A DNA stretch of 61,264 nucleotides, from the NCBI GenBank assembly GCA_934617135.1, contig CAKTUC010000001.1:1-61264 (forward strand). Reading direction: 5' to 3'. The first letter of the stretch is position 1. Each line of letters starts with the position of its first letter. The DNA comes from an uncultured Collinsella sp. GTDB lineage: Bacteria; Actinomycetota; Coriobacteriia; Coriobacteriales; Coriobacteriaceae. Both the position numbers and the translations under genes were made by a program. The notes beneath the pieces were generated by a model. The model was not told the DNA's origin. It did no database searches and saw only the letters and a program-made list of their open reading frames with translations. Positions 20,634-34,983 of this stretch are shown one piece after another.

Positions 20634-21173
20634 ATGAAGGTTATTCTTCTCGATGAGATCAAGGGCAAGGGCGGCGAGGGTGACGTCGTGGAGGTCGCTC
20701 AGGGTTACGCTGAGAACTTCCTGTTCCCCAAGAAGCTCGCTGTTGCCGCCACCAAGGGCAACCTCAAGCAGCTTGACGAGCGTCGCAACAACATCGCCAA
20801 GCGCGAGGCCGTCCGTCTGGCTACCGCCAACGAGACCAAGGCTGCCTTCGAGGGCAAGACGGTCACCGTTGACGTCAAGGTCGGCGACGAGGGCATCCTC
20901 TTTGGCTCCGTTACCGCCGCTATGATCGCTGACGCCATCAAGGCTCAGCTCGGTATGGACATCGACCGCAAGCGCGTCGAGCTCGGTAAGCCCATCAAGG
21001 TTGCCGGTGCCCACACCGTTGCCATCTCGCTGTACCGCGAGATCAAGGCCGAGGTTGTCGTTCTCGTCGGCGTTACCGCCGAGGAGCTCGCTGCCGAGGC
21101 TGAGGTCGAGGAGGCCGCTGAGGTCGCCGAGGCCGAGACCGCCGAGGTCGAGACTGAGGCTGCTGCCGAGTAG
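20634..21173 (+). CDS. rplI: 50S ribosomal protein L9 with acidic tail
   Basis: L9 binds 23S rRNA near the L1 stalk. The N-terminal domain MKVILLDEIKGKGGEGDVV and the linker helix are standard, and the C-terminal domain ends near residue 148. About 30 extra residues made almost only of Ala, Glu and Val follow, an extension not found in typical ~150-residue L9. It is the last gene of the operon and is followed by a strong terminator. Confidence 0.94.
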   Translation: MKVILLDEIKGKGGEGDVVEVAQGYAENFLFPKKLAVAATKGNLKQLDERRNNIAKREAVRLATANETKAAFEGKTVTVDVKVGDEGILFGSVTAAMIADAIKAQLGMDIDRKRVELGKPIKVAGAHTVAISLYREIKAEVVVLVGVTAEELAAEAEVEEAAEVAEAETAEVETEAAAE

Positions 21174-21204
21174 CATTTGCTGCAACGCAACAATCTTGTT
21201 CTAA

Positions 21205-21239
21205 GAAGGGCGCTCTGGGAAACCAGGGCGCCCTTTTGT
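21205..21239 (+). terminator. Terminator of the rpsF operon
   Basis: AAGGGCGCTCTGG pairs with CCAGGGCGCCCTT around a GAAA loop, followed by TTGTT. Confidence 0.9.
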
Positions 21240-21397
21240 TATTTGCGCTGAGTGAGTGTCATGGTGAGCGTTGCGTCGAAGTCCTATATACAGGACCGTT
21301 CATCCGTTTGGTTCGGTGATGATTGGCGGCGCGCGGCGCGTTTTGGAACCGTGGCTGATACTATGGATGCTCGCAAGCGATATGAATGAGGATGCTC

Positions 21398-22789
21398 ATG
21401 GCATATGACGATAGGGAGACCGGGCTGACGGTTGAGGACCGCGGCTCCAAGTTGGGTCTTCCCCAAAACCAAGATGCAGAGGCCAATGTACTGGCCGCTA
21501 TGCTGCTATCGCCCGAGGTGGTCGAAGAGGCCCAGGTCGAGCTGCAGCCCGATGACTTCTACCGGCCCATTCATAAGACCATCTATACCGCGATGGTCGA
21601 TATGTACAACAGCCGCATTCCCATCGACTCCATCTCGCTGATCGATTACCTGCGCAGCATCAACAAGCTTGATGCCGTGGGCGGCGAGGCCTACATTTTG
21701 GAGTTGATGGGTCAGACCCTGTCGCTCGTCAACTGGCAGCACCATGCCGCCATCGTTCGCCGCGATTCGATGCTGCGTGAGCTGATTGGCGCCACTAACG
21801 AGATCAACGCGCTGGCCTATAACGCCCCCACCGACACCAAAGAGGTCGTGGAGCTAGCCGAGAGCAAGCTGCTCAAGGTCACGGCACGCGAGGTCAAGTC
21901 GAGCTACAAGACGCTGACCGAGTTTATGGTCGAGGCCTATAACGAGGCCGAGGAAGTGTGCCAGGCCGGTGGTCAGGCTGCGGGCGTGCCCACGGGCTTC
22001 CCGTCGCTCGACCGCATGCTCATGGGTTTTCGCGAGGGCCAGCTCATCATCATCGGCGCTCGTCCTGCCGTGGGCAAGACGTCGTTCGCCCTGAATCTGG
22101 CGCTCAACGCTGCCGCTGCCGGTTATACCGTCGGCTTCTTCTCGCTGGAGATGTCGGGCAAGGAAATTGCCCAGCGCCTGATTTGCGCCTATGCCATGAT
22201 CTCGATCAGTGACTTCCGCATGGGCCGCATTAGCCCCGAGCAGTGGGCCAATATCAACGAGGCCACGCAGACCTTGTCCAAACTCGATATTCTGATTGAC
22301 GATACGCCCGGCACCACAGTGACCGAGATTCGCGCCAAGAGCCGCCGCATGCTCCACAACAAGGAGAAGGCCATCATCATCCTGGACTACCTGCAGCTGG
22401 TGAGTCCTCCGCCGGGACGCCGCTCCGAGAGCCGTACCGTCGAGGTCTCCGAGATGTCGCGTGGTCTGAAGATCATGGCCAAGGAGCTCAAGATCCCGCT
22501 CATCGCGCTGTCGCAGCTCTCGCGTCAGGTCGAATCCCGTACCGGCAAGCGCCCGCAGCTTTCCGACCTTCGTGAATCGGGCTCCATCGAGCAGGACGCC
22601 GATATCGTTATGTTCTTGGACCGCTCCGCCGACGAGGCCGAAGCCTCGCGCGACGATCGACCCGACGAGGGCGTTACGCGTATCGTCGTGGCCAAGAACC
22701 GTTCGGGCCCGATCGGCGACGTCGACCTGATGTTCCTGCCGGCATCCACCAAGTTCTATGAGCTTGATGGGGCACATGCCGAGGAGTAG
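21398..22789 (+). CDS. dnaB: Replicative DNA helicase DnaB
   Basis: DnaB is the hexameric 5'-3' helicase that unwinds DNA at the fork. The N-terminal DnaB domain spans about residues 15-120. The RecA-like domain has Walker A GARPAVGKTSFALN near residue 225 and Walker B IIILDYLQLV near 325. Three in-frame ATGs (21386, 21392, 21398) lie close together; the last is best placed after GAGG. It follows the rplI terminator, as in many Gram-positive genomes. Confidence 0.95.
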   Translation: MAYDDRETGLTVEDRGSKLGLPQNQDAEANVLAAMLLSPEVVEEAQVELQPDDFYRPIHKTIYTAMVDMYNSRIPIDSISLIDYLRSINKLDAVGGEAYILELMGQTLSLVNWQHHAAIVRRDSMLRELIGATNEINALAYNAPTDTKEVVELAESKLLKVTAREVKSSYKTLTEFMVEAYNEAEEVCQAGGQAAGVPTGFPSLDRMLMGFREGQLIIIGARPAVGKTSFALNLALNAAAAGYTVGFFSLEMSGKEIAQRLICAYAMISISDFRMGRISPEQWANINEATQTLSKLDILIDDTPGTTVTEIRAKSRRMLHNKEKAIIILDYLQLVSPPPGRRSESRTVEVSEMSRGLKIMAKELKIPLIALSQLSRQVESRTGKRPQLSDLRESGSIEQDADIVMFLDRSADEAEASRDDRPDEGVTRIVVAKNRSGPIGDVDLMFLPASTKFYELDGAHAEE

Positions 22790-22873
22790 GACAGGCGCCC
22801 GTTGCACGGGTATACTGGGAATGTTTTGTGCTTCTGCGTGCCGGCGTGGCGCGTAGACAGTCCATGAATGTAA

Positions 22874-24169
<1,296 letters not shown>

Positions 24170-24191
24170 TCGGCACTATTTGGTTATTGCG

Positions 24192-24236
24192 ATATACCCC
24201 TTTGCAGCCCGAGCGGGCGGCCGAGGGGTATATTTG
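24192..24236 (+). terminator. Terminator of purA
   Basis: ATATACCCCT pairs with AGGGGTATAT, with an inner GCCCG/CGGGC stem, followed by TTTGCTTG. Confidence 0.7.
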
Positions 24237-24289
24237 CTTGTAATGGGCCCGCATGGTTGGCGGGCCGTTCATCCATAGAGGAGGCACCC

Positions 24290-25594
24290 TTGAAGGCGGA
24301 CACTCAAACCATCGACATCCTGTTGTTGGGCAGCGGCGGCCGTGAGCATGCTTTGGCAGCTAAGCTCGCAGCATCACCGCGCGCCGGCAAGCTCTACATC
24401 GCGCCGGGCAACGGCGGCACCGCGAGCTGCGGCGAGAACGTTGTTCTCGACGACTGTGATCCTGCGGCCGTGGCGGCGTTGGCGCAGAGCCACGGATGCG
24501 GACTCGTGGTAATTGGCCCCGAGGCTCCGCTCGTGGCGGGCGTGGCCGACGCCGTGCGCGCGGCGGGCATTCCCTGCTTTGGCCCGGGTGCCGAGGGCGC
24601 CCAGATGGAGGGTTCCAAGCTGTTCTCCAAGCAGCTCATGGAGCGCGCCGGTATCCCGACGGCAGCCTACGGCTCGTTTACCGACGAGGCTTCGGCTCTC
24701 GCCTACGTGCGCGAGCAGGGCGCTCCGCTGGTCGTGAAGGCCGACGGCCTTGCCGCGGGCAAGGGCGTTATCGTGGCGACCGAACTTGAGCAGGCCGAGG
24801 AGGCCGTGCGCGAGTGCTTTGGCGGCACCTTTGGCGATGCCGGCAATACCGTGGTCATCGAGGAGATGCTGACCGGTCCCGAGTGCTCGCTGCTGGCCTT
24901 TACCGACGGCAAGACCGTGCGCCCCATGGCCACCTCGCAGGACCACAAGCGCGCGCTCGAGGGTGACAAGGGCCCCAACACCGGTGGCATGGGTGTCTAC
25001 AGCCCGGTGCCCATCGTGACCGACGAGGAGCACGCCACCATGGTGGCGGTCATGGAGCAGACCGTGGCAGAGCTCGCTGCCGAGGGTATCGACTACCGCG
25101 GCTGCCTGTACGGCGGCTTTATGCTCACGCCTGCCGGCCCCAAGGTGCTGGAGTTCAATGCCCGCTTTGGCGATCCCGAGACGCAGGTCGTGCTGCCGCG
25201 CCTTAAGAACGACCTGGTCGAGGTCATGCTCGCCTGCGCCAACTGCGAGCTCGATCAGATTGAGCTCGACTGGCGTGACGAGTGGGCCGTGGCCGTTGTC
25301 CTGACGAGCGCGGGCTATCCCGGCAGCTACGAGAAGGGCAAGGTCATCACCGGTATCGCCGATGCCGAGGCCATGGAGAACGTGACCGTGTACCACGCCG
25401 GCACTGCCGTGGTGGACGGCCAGCTCGTGACCAATGGTGGCCGCGTGCTTGCCGTGACCGCTCTGGGCGACACGTTCGAGAACGCTCGCAACCTTGCCTA
25501 CGAGGCCTGCGAGAAGATTGATTTTGAGGGTAAGACTCTGCGTCACGACATCGGCCTGCGCGCGCTGCGCGGCCGTGACGCCTGGGATGCCTAA
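24290..25594 (+). CDS. purD: Phosphoribosylamine-glycine ligase
   Basis: PurD makes glycinamide ribonucleotide in the second step of purine synthesis. The N-terminal [13 protein letters not shown] motif, the ATP-grasp core and the [12 protein letters not shown] signature are present. The start is TTG at 24290, placed well after GAGGAGG; the open frame extends to another TTG at 24257 that has no ribosome binding site. At 434 residues it is normal length. The Nudix gene follows closely. Confidence 0.95.
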   Translation: MKADTQTIDILLLGSGGREHALAAKLAASPRAGKLYIAPGNGGTASCGENVVLDDCDPAAVAALAQSHGCGLVVIGPEAPLVAGVADAVRAAGIPCFGPGAEGAQMEGSKLFSKQLMERAGIPTAAYGSFTDEASALAYVREQGAPLVVKADGLAAGKGVIVATELEQAEEAVRECFGGTFGDAGNTVVIEEMLTGPECSLLAFTDGKTVRPMATSQDHKRALEGDKGPNTGGMGVYSPVPIVTDEEHATMVAVMEQTVAELAAEGIDYRGCLYGGFMLTPAGPKVLEFNARFGDPETQVVLPRLKNDLVEVMLACANCELDQIELDWRDEWAVAVVLTSAGYPGSYEKGKVITGIADAEAMENVTVYHAGTAVVDGQLVTNGGRVLAVTALGDTFENARNLAYEACEKIDFEGKTLRHDIGLRALRGRDAWDA

Positions 25595-25615
25595 AGTCCG
25601 AGAGGAATGAGACGG

Positions 25616-26311
25616 ATGGACGAGAAGAACGAAGAGCTCGTGGATGCGCAGATCGTCGAGGAGGACAGCCGCGTGTATGGGCACGCCGAGGGTGAGCCTG
25701 GCGGCGAGGTCGCTGACGAGCCGGTGCTGGTGCTGGGCGATGACGACCCGCACGATGCCGAGCTGCACGAGAAGATTCTTTCGGAGGAGTGTGCCTGGAA
25801 GGGCAAGATCCTCGACGTCCACCGTCTTGAGGTGGAGCTGCCTAACGGTCACCGCAGCGCCCGCGACATCATTCGCCATCCGGGTGCGGCGGCCGTTGTG
25901 GCGCTGACCGAGAGCGGCAAGATTGTGCTGGTGCGTCAGTACCGCACCGCCATCGACCGTGTGACGGTCGAGATTCCCGCCGGCAAGCTCGACCCGGGCG
26001 AGGATCCGCTCGATTGCGCCAAGCGCGAACTGCATGAGGAGACGGGCTTTAGGGCTGGCCGTATTCGCTTTTTGACGTCGATTGTCACGTCCTGCGGTTT
26101 TTGCGATGAGATCATCCACATCTACTTGGCTACCAAGCTCGAGTTTGATGCGCCCAACCCCGATGATGACGAGTTTGTCAACGTGGACCTGGTGCCGCTG
26201 CACGAGCTGATCGACGCCGTGCTCGACGGCAAGATCGAGGATGCCAAGACCGTCGTGGGCGCCCTGGCCTGCGATAGCATCGCACACCGACTTGGGGGCG
26301 CGGAGCTGTAG
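25616..26311 (+). CDS. Nudix hydrolase, ADP-ribose pyrophosphatase type
   Basis: The Nudix box GEDPLDCAKRELHEETG near residue 127 is complete and is preceded by the ADP-ribose pyrophosphatase-like strand VRQYRTAIDRVTVEIPAGKL. This points to hydrolysis of ADP-ribose or a similar nucleoside diphosphate sugar. About 55 acidic residues precede the domain. AGAGGA nine bases upstream favours the ATG at 25616 over 25607. It lies 21 bases after purD and may be co-transcribed with it. Confidence 0.88.
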   Translation: MDEKNEELVDAQIVEEDSRVYGHAEGEPGGEVADEPVLVLGDDDPHDAELHEKILSEECAWKGKILDVHRLEVELPNGHRSARDIIRHPGAAAVVALTESGKIVLVRQYRTAIDRVTVEIPAGKLDPGEDPLDCAKRELHEETGFRAGRIRFLTSIVTSCGFCDEIIHIYLATKLEFDAPNPDDDEFVNVDLVPLHELIDAVLDGKIEDAKTVVGALACDSIAHRLGGAEL

Positions 26312-26396
26312 CGAGCGGGGATGATCCCGCAGGTTTGTGTAAGTCAGCGAAAGTGCTCCATTTGAGACAAGGTGGTCTAAAAGAGGAGGGAAGCGT

Positions 26397-28268
26397 ATGG
26401 ATATACGCGGCCGACGATTGAAGGCCAGATTGTCTAAATGGGGCGCTTGCAGCGTCGAGACGAAACGCGGCTTGGTAAAACCGCGTAAGGTGATTATGCT
26501 GAAGAGGTTTCTTTCTTACTACAAGCCCCAGATGGGGCTTTTTGTTGCCGATACTGTTTGCGCTCTGGTGCTTGCTGCCATCGACCTGGCGTTTCCTATC
26601 ATTCTGCGCAATTTGACCGGCGGGTTGTTTACCCGGGGTCAGGCTGCCATTATGCAGGCGCTCGGCATGATTGCGGTGGGTCTGGTGCTGATGTATGCCA
26701 TCCGTTGTGCCTGCCGCTACTTTGTGAGCTATTGGGGCCACGTGATGGGCGCGCGCATGGAGTCTAAGATGCGCGAGGACCTGTTCGACCAGTACGAGCG
26801 CTTTAGCTTTGCGTACTTCGATCGCAACAGCTCGGGCGACATGATGAGCCGCGTGGTCAACGACCTGTTCGACATCTGCGAGGCGGCGCATCACGTGCCC
26901 GAGTGGATCATCATCTGCGGTATCGAGATCGTCGGGTCGTTTGTGATTCTCTTTACTATTGCTCCAGTGCTGGCACTTGCCATGGCCGTGGTGACGGCGG
27001 CATTTGCGGTCATCATGTTTTGGCAGAACATGCGCATGCGCGAGGTCTTTAGCGACAATCGCAAAAAAATCAGCGGCATCAATGCGCAGCTGCAGGATTC
27101 GCTGGCGGGCATGCGCGTGGTCAAGAGCTTTGCCAATGAGGAGACCGAGCGCTCTAAGTTCCGCGCCTCCAACAATCGCTACCTTTCGTCCAAGGAAAAC
27201 ATGTATCACGCCATGGGCGTCTATACTGCGACGTATGGCCTGCTCTCGGGCGTGCTGTACGTGATCGTGGTGCTGCTGGGTGGTTGGCTCGTTGCCCAGG
27301 GTCAGCTGCAGGCGGTCGATATGGCGACCTTCGCGCTCTACATTTCGCTGTTCTGCACGCCGCTCGAGACACTCGTCAATTCGGCCGAAATGTATCAGAA
27401 GGCCATCGCTGGCTTTAAGCGTATGGACGAGGTGCTCTCGACCGCGCCGGATATCCAGGACAAGCCGGGCGCTACGGATCTGCAGGTGACTGCCGGCGCC
27501 GTGGATTATCACGACGTGTGCTTTAACTACGAGGACGTTGAGCTGGGCGAGGGTGATGCCGAAGAGCGTCCCGTTATCGACCATATGAATCTGTCCATCA
27601 AGCCCGGGCAGACCATCGCTTTGGTTGGCCCTTCGGGCGGTGGCAAGTCCACGACCTGTTCGCTGCTGCCGCGCTTTTATGACGTGGCTGCCGGATCCAT
27701 TAGCATCGACGGCCAGGACGTGCGCGATGTGACGCAGCAGAGCCTGCGCCGCGCCATCGGCCTGGTGCAGCAGGATGTCTACCTGTTTGACGGAACAATC
27801 GGCGAGAACATCGCCTACGGCAAGCCGGCCGCTACGGCAGAAGAGATCGCCGAGGCCGCCCGTCGCGCCAACATCGATGCCTTTATCGAGTCGCTTCCAC
27901 AGGGCTATGACACGGTCGTGGGCGAGCGCGGCAGCCGTCTTTCGGGCGGACAGAAACAGCGCGTTGCCATCGCGCGCGTGTTTCTCAAGAACCCCAAGAT
28001 CCTTATTTTGGACGAGGCGACGAGTGCTTTGGATAACGAGAGCGAGGAGGCGGTGCAGGAGTCACTCGAAGAGCTGGCACGCGGCCGTACCACAATCATC
28101 ATTGCCCATCGTCTTTCGACCATTAAGCATGCCGATGAGATTGCGACCGTTGAGCATGGTCGCGTTGTGGAGCGTGGCACGCACGAGGAGCTTCTCGCCC
28201 GTGGCGGCACCTATGCCCGTTACTATCGAATGCAGTTCGAAGGTGCGCGTGCGCACGAGCTCGACTGA
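26397..28268 (+). CDS. ABC transporter, fused permease and ATPase
   Basis: An exporter-type half transporter of 623 residues: six membrane helices in the first ~340 residues, then a nucleotide-binding domain with Walker A GPSGGGKST near 413, signature LSGGQKQRVAIAR and Walker B ILILDEATSALD. The start at 26397 has GAGGAGGG; an internal ATG at 26496 is an alternative. Such proteins work as dimers and export lipids, peptides or drugs. As no partner half gene is adjacent, a homodimer is likely. The substrate is unknown. Confidence 0.9.
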   Translation: MDIRGRRLKARLSKWGACSVETKRGLVKPRKVIMLKRFLSYYKPQMGLFVADTVCALVLAAIDLAFPIILRNLTGGLFTRGQAAIMQALGMIAVGLVLMYAIRCACRYFVSYWGHVMGARMESKMREDLFDQYERFSFAYFDRNSSGDMMSRVVNDLFDICEAAHHVPEWIIICGIEIVGSFVILFTIAPVLALAMAVVTAAFAVIMFWQNMRMREVFSDNRKKISGINAQLQDSLAGMRVVKSFANEETERSKFRASNNRYLSSKENMYHAMGVYTATYGLLSGVLYVIVVLLGGWLVAQGQLQAVDMATFALYISLFCTPLETLVNSAEMYQKAIAGFKRMDEVLSTAPDIQDKPGATDLQVTAGAVDYHDVCFNYEDVELGEGDAEERPVIDHMNLSIKPGQTIALVGPSGGGKSTTCSLLPRFYDVAAGSISIDGQDVRDVTQQSLRRAIGLVQQDVYLFDGTIGENIAYGKPAATAEEIAEAARRANIDAFIESLPQGYDTVVGERGSRLSGGQKQRVAIARVFLKNPKILILDEATSALDNESEEAVQESLEELARGRTTIIIAHRLSTIKHADEIATVEHGRVVERGTHEELLARGGTYARYYRMQFEGARAHELD

Positions 28269-28287
28269 TTGATTTGACAGGAAGTTT

Positions 28288-29253
28288 ATGGCTGATAAGA
28301 ACCCTTTGACTCCGGAAGAAGTGACGGAGTTATTCTCCGAAATCGATGCATCCGGCGTCTTGGATCCTACGCTCGCCAAAAAGCGCACCGAGCGCATGCG
28401 TGAGAAGGAGGCTGCGGCCAAGCGCGGTGACAAAGCGGCGCTAGCGCAGCTGCGCAGCGAGGACCGCGCGAGCCAGGCAAAACATATCGACCCGCTGTCC
28501 GAGGACGATCCTTCGGGTTCGCAGGTGAGTCATACCATTACGAAGACCGCGATGGCCGTGGTCATTGGTATTTTGGTGCTGATCGTGGGCATGCAGATTG
28601 GCTACGGCGTGATGCGTCGTCTGAACACCGCCAACCTGTCCGAGAGCGTTTCGGTCGATACCGTTTCGACGGCGCTGAAGGGCGGCCTTGAGTGGGGCAA
28701 CGGCTTTACGCAGTTCCCACTCGACTTTACCGTCGATGAAGCCGATGAGCGTACGGGCACGGTCGAGGTGACGGTGCTGGACACATCGTCTGCCAACGAG
28801 CTCGAGCTGCTGTCCAATGGTCAGATTCAGGCCGCGGCGCTTGCGACCAACGCGCTGCTCAACGATAAGATCGACCGCGTGGTGTATAACGTGCATGCCT
28901 ATATCGACGAGGATAGCAACATTCAGCACGATTCCTTCTTTGGCATGTTTCCCGCCCAGGGCCACCAGAGCGCCATTTTGACGTTCGTGTGGACCAAGAG
29001 CTCATCCAACGCCACGAGTATCGACTGGAAGATGCGCATCGTAAGCATGGACGACACCATTGCCGAGCGCATTCAAAAACAGGTGAACTCGGTTTCGTCG
29101 CTGATCGAGGACCCGGTGGTGAGCCAGACCAAGATTGACGAGGAAAAGGCCGAACGTGACCTGGAGCATCGTCTGCATGGCCGCGAGATTTTCCGCGGCG
29201 GCAAGCCCGATCGCTCACCGTCCGATCTGCTGGAACAGGACAAGAAAAAGTAA
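28288..29253 (+). CDS. Single-pass membrane protein of unknown function
   Basis: A 321-residue protein with a charged cytoplasmic N-terminal part (about 85 residues), one strong membrane helix (AMAVVIGILVLIVGMQIGYG, near 92-111) and an external domain of about 200 residues that ends in a charged tail. No known domain is recognised. It starts 20 bases after the ABC exporter with AGGAAG upstream, so it is likely in that operon and may assist the exporter. Confidence 0.78.
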   Translation: MADKNPLTPEEVTELFSEIDASGVLDPTLAKKRTERMREKEAAAKRGDKAALAQLRSEDRASQAKHIDPLSEDDPSGSQVSHTITKTAMAVVIGILVLIVGMQIGYGVMRRLNTANLSESVSVDTVSTALKGGLEWGNGFTQFPLDFTVDEADERTGTVEVTVLDTSSANELELLSNGQIQAAALATNALLNDKIDRVVYNVHAYIDEDSNIQHDSFFGMFPAQGHQSAILTFVWTKSSSNATSIDWKMRIVSMDDTIAERIQKQVNSVSSLIEDPVVSQTKIDEEKAERDLEHRLHGREIFRGGKPDRSPSDLLEQDKKK

Positions 29254-29258
29254 GACGC

Positions 29259-29299
29259 CATCATCCCGCGTGAGCCACAAGCCCCGCGGGATGATTTTT
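29259..29299 (+). terminator. Terminator of the ABC exporter operon
   Basis: CATCATCCCGCG pairs with CGCGGGATGATT around a 16-base loop and ends in a T run. Confidence 0.85.
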
Positions 29300-29459
29300 A
29301 ATCCCCGTCCCAGAAAAATCATTATGCATAGAAAGTCATAATTATCATTTCGTAAACATTTCGATGAAATTAACGCCATGAGGCATGCTTGCGGTTACAA
29401 TACCGCGAGGCCTAACTACACACCTTTAAGCCGGTCCTGTGAGACCGGGAAGGAGAATT

Positions 29460-30971
29460 ATGGCGAACAACCATACCGCGGGCGCTGCCGCCCGCACCTT
29501 CGCGCCCAGCGAGCTTTGCCAGCGCATGCTGGCCAAAACCAGCAAGGGCACCTGCGGTCCCTGCATCCTGTACCTTGAGGATGGGACCATTTTTTATGGA
29601 CGTGCATGCGGCGCCGAGGGCACCGCGACCGGCGAAGTCTGCTTCAACACCTCGCTCGAGGGCTACTTTGAGGTCATGACCGACCCGAGCTATGCCGGCC
29701 AAATCGTAACCATGACCTATCCGCAGATTGGCAACTACGGCATCGACGAGACCGACGTCCAGTCGGCCTTCCCTGGTGATACCGCTCGTCCCGCGAGCGC
29801 TCCCGCCATGCGTGGCATGATCGTCCGCGACATGTGCGCCACGCCTTCCAACTGGCGCTCGGCTGTCAGCGTGCCGGAGTATCTGCGTGTTCACGGCATC
29901 GTCGCCATCGAGGGCGTCGATACCCGCGCCCTGGTGCGCCACCTGCGCGACAACGGTTCCAAGATGGGCATTATCTCGACTGAGATTTTCGACGTCGACG
30001 AGCTTGCTGAGCGTCTGGCCGCAGCGCCCACGCTGGTGGGCGAGAACCTGGTCAAGACCGTGAGCTGTCCCGAGTCTCATAAGTTTGCAGCTGCCGATCT
30101 GCCCGCCACGCATGACTTTGCACTCGCGGAAGCCGCTCCTGCCCGCCACAAAGTGGTCGCTTATGACTGCGGCGTGAAGCGCGGCATTCTGGAGGGTCTC
30201 GTCCGCGCCGGCTGCGACCTCACCGTCGTGCCGTGGGACACGCCCGCGAGTGAGGTTCTCGACATGAACCCCGACGGCGTCTTTTTGTCCAACGGCCCTG
30301 GCGACCCCGATGCCGTGGTGGAGACCTACGAGCAGGTGCAGCAGCTGATCGGCAAGGTGCCGGTCTTTGGCATTTGCCTGGGCCACCAGATGATCAGCCT
30401 TGCCTGCGGTGCTCAGATGGAAAAGCTCAAGTTCGGCCACCGCGGTGGCAACCAGCCGGTTATGAACCTGGTGAGCCGCCGCGTGGAGATCACCGCGCAA
30501 AACCATGGCTTTGGCCTGCTGTTCCCCAGCTTGGGCAAGCTCATCCCCGAACTCTCCGGCGGCGAGGCCGAGCATGCGGCCGATGGCGATCTGCGCGCCT
30601 GGGTGCGCCGCGGCATCGCGCCGGTCGTGATGAACGAGCGCTTCGGCCGCATTCGCCTGACGCACGTGAACCTCAACGACGGCACCGCCGAGGGTATCCA
30701 GCTGCTCGACGCGCCGTGCTTCTCGGTCCAGTACCACCCCGAGGCCTCGCCCGGCCCCACCGATGCCCACTATCTCTTTACCGCCTTTACGCGACTCATG
30801 GACGGCGAGGAGAACTACCTGGACATCGACACCGCGAAGGACCGCCTGCAGGGCTGGAACTTCGCCGAGTCCGACGATGGTTCCGCCGTTCTACCGAACG
30901 GCGGACCGGTCGACGCTGCGGCTGCATCTGGCACATCATCTTGCCGTTCTGCTTCGGACGCGCGGGCATAA
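29460..30971 (+). CDS. carA: Carbamoyl-phosphate synthase small subunit, enlarged
   Basis: CarA releases ammonia from glutamine and channels it to CarB for carbamoyl phosphate, used for arginine and pyrimidines. The class I amidotransferase triad is intact: Cys in FGICLGHQ near residue 305 and His/Glu in QYHPEASPG. At 503 residues it is well above the usual ~360-390. The surplus is an N-terminal extension of about 35 residues, an insertion of about 45 residues between NHGFGL and LTHVNLNDGT, and a low-complexity C-terminal tail of about 40. AAGGAG sets the ATG. Confidence 0.94.
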   Translation: MANNHTAGAAARTFAPSELCQRMLAKTSKGTCGPCILYLEDGTIFYGRACGAEGTATGEVCFNTSLEGYFEVMTDPSYAGQIVTMTYPQIGNYGIDETDVQSAFPGDTARPASAPAMRGMIVRDMCATPSNWRSAVSVPEYLRVHGIVAIEGVDTRALVRHLRDNGSKMGIISTEIFDVDELAERLAAAPTLVGENLVKTVSCPESHKFAAADLPATHDFALAEAAPARHKVVAYDCGVKRGILEGLVRAGCDLTVVPWDTPASEVLDMNPDGVFLSNGPGDPDAVVETYEQVQQLIGKVPVFGICLGHQMISLACGAQMEKLKFGHRGGNQPVMNLVSRRVEITAQNHGFGLLFPSLGKLIPELSGGEAEHAADGDLRAWVRRGIAPVVMNERFGRIRLTHVNLNDGTAEGIQLLDAPCFSVQYHPEASPGPTDAHYLFTAFTRLMDGEENYLDIDTAKDRLQGWNFAESDDGSAVLPNGGPVDAAAASGTSSCRSASDARA

Positions 30972-31069
30972 GCCCAGCGCGCCCTCGCATCACGGCAACC
31001 TGATGCACCAGCTGCACCCTCGCTGACTTTTCCAAAACATTGAGTCAGCCTCTCTAGGAGGTTTTAAAT

Positions 31070-34384
<3,315 letters not shown>

Positions 34385-34396
34385 AGTGACCTGTCC

Positions 34397-34479
34397 GGCC
34401 GGGGCGGGGGCCGAGTTCCCCCTTCGCTCCGGCTGCAAGCAGAGTCGCTCAGTGGGAAACTCGATCCCCCGCCCCGGCC
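34397..34479. repeat. Long GC-rich hairpin repeat, copy A
   Basis: A 14-bp perfect stem (34397-34410 with 34466-34479) continues with CGAGTT/AACTCG and CCC/GGG. The loop holds CTTCGCTCC (34422-34430) and GTCGCTCAG (34444-34452). Both loop blocks recur, reverse-complemented, in the hairpin at 36324-36428, whereas the arms differ. GTGACCTG before and GTGACTTG after could be remains of a target duplication. It may also end carB transcription. Confidence 0.85.
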
Positions 34480-34875
34480 TGCGGTGACTTGGTCGCACCG
34501 TGTGCTGCAGAAGGGGCTTTGCGCGATGACTTAGGCTAAAGAGGATTCGGATGTCGAGTGAGGATTTTGTTCCTTGGGGAGCTTGGATTTGGGCTCTACG
34601 TGGGACGGAATCCTCGCTCGTTTTGTTGATGGGACATTTTCCTCGCTCGGTTGCCCATGGACCGTGCGCCCCGGCCATTGCATCTTCGTGGTGAAGGTCG
34701 TCTTGCCGGCGGCGATGTGCACGTGGAGTTGGGTTCGACTGTCGCAGCTGATGAGGACGCCGACTTCGAACGGGGCTCCCGGATGCCGAGCAAAGCGGAA
34801 ACCTGTCACCCCGGGCTTCCGCACAGAGTCGATTAGGGGGAGGGACAACCTCGCCTGCGTCGTGCTTGCGATAGC
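34480..34875. other. Intergenic stretch without a convincing gene
   Basis: Open frames exist on both strands (for example 34531-34896 minus) but none has a good ribosome binding site, domain or codon pattern. The composition is GC-rich and the segment may be a decayed gene. Nothing else is seen until the ATPase promoter region. Confidence 0.4.
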
Positions 34876-34976
34876 TTGACAGGAATTATTACGCAAAATC
34901 TAAGATGTTTCAAAGACGCGAAGTAGATGATATATTTTACTTCGCGTTTCCTAATGGTTTTGAATTTTGCGAAGTA
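34876..34976 (+). promoter_or_regulatory. Promoter and operator-like repeats before the ATPase gene
   Basis: TTGACA (34876-34881) and TAAGAT (34901-34906), 19 bases apart, may form a promoter. Downstream, ACGCGAAGTA (34916-34925) is inverted at 34938-34947, and GCGAAGTA occurs again directly at 34969-34976, only seven bases before the ATG. Such an array suggests a repressor site. Confidence 0.5.
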
Positions 34977-34983
34977 GGTTGCC

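Noticed and set aside
29300..29459. ArgR or PyrR site before carA
   Set aside because: The AT-rich ATGCATA and ATAATTAT blocks do not form a convincing ARG box, and no attenuator or PyrR anti-terminator fold was found.
34531..34896. Open frame on the minus strand after carB
   Set aside because: No ribosome binding site, no domain and no strong codon pattern. It was kept only as part of a gene-free stretch.
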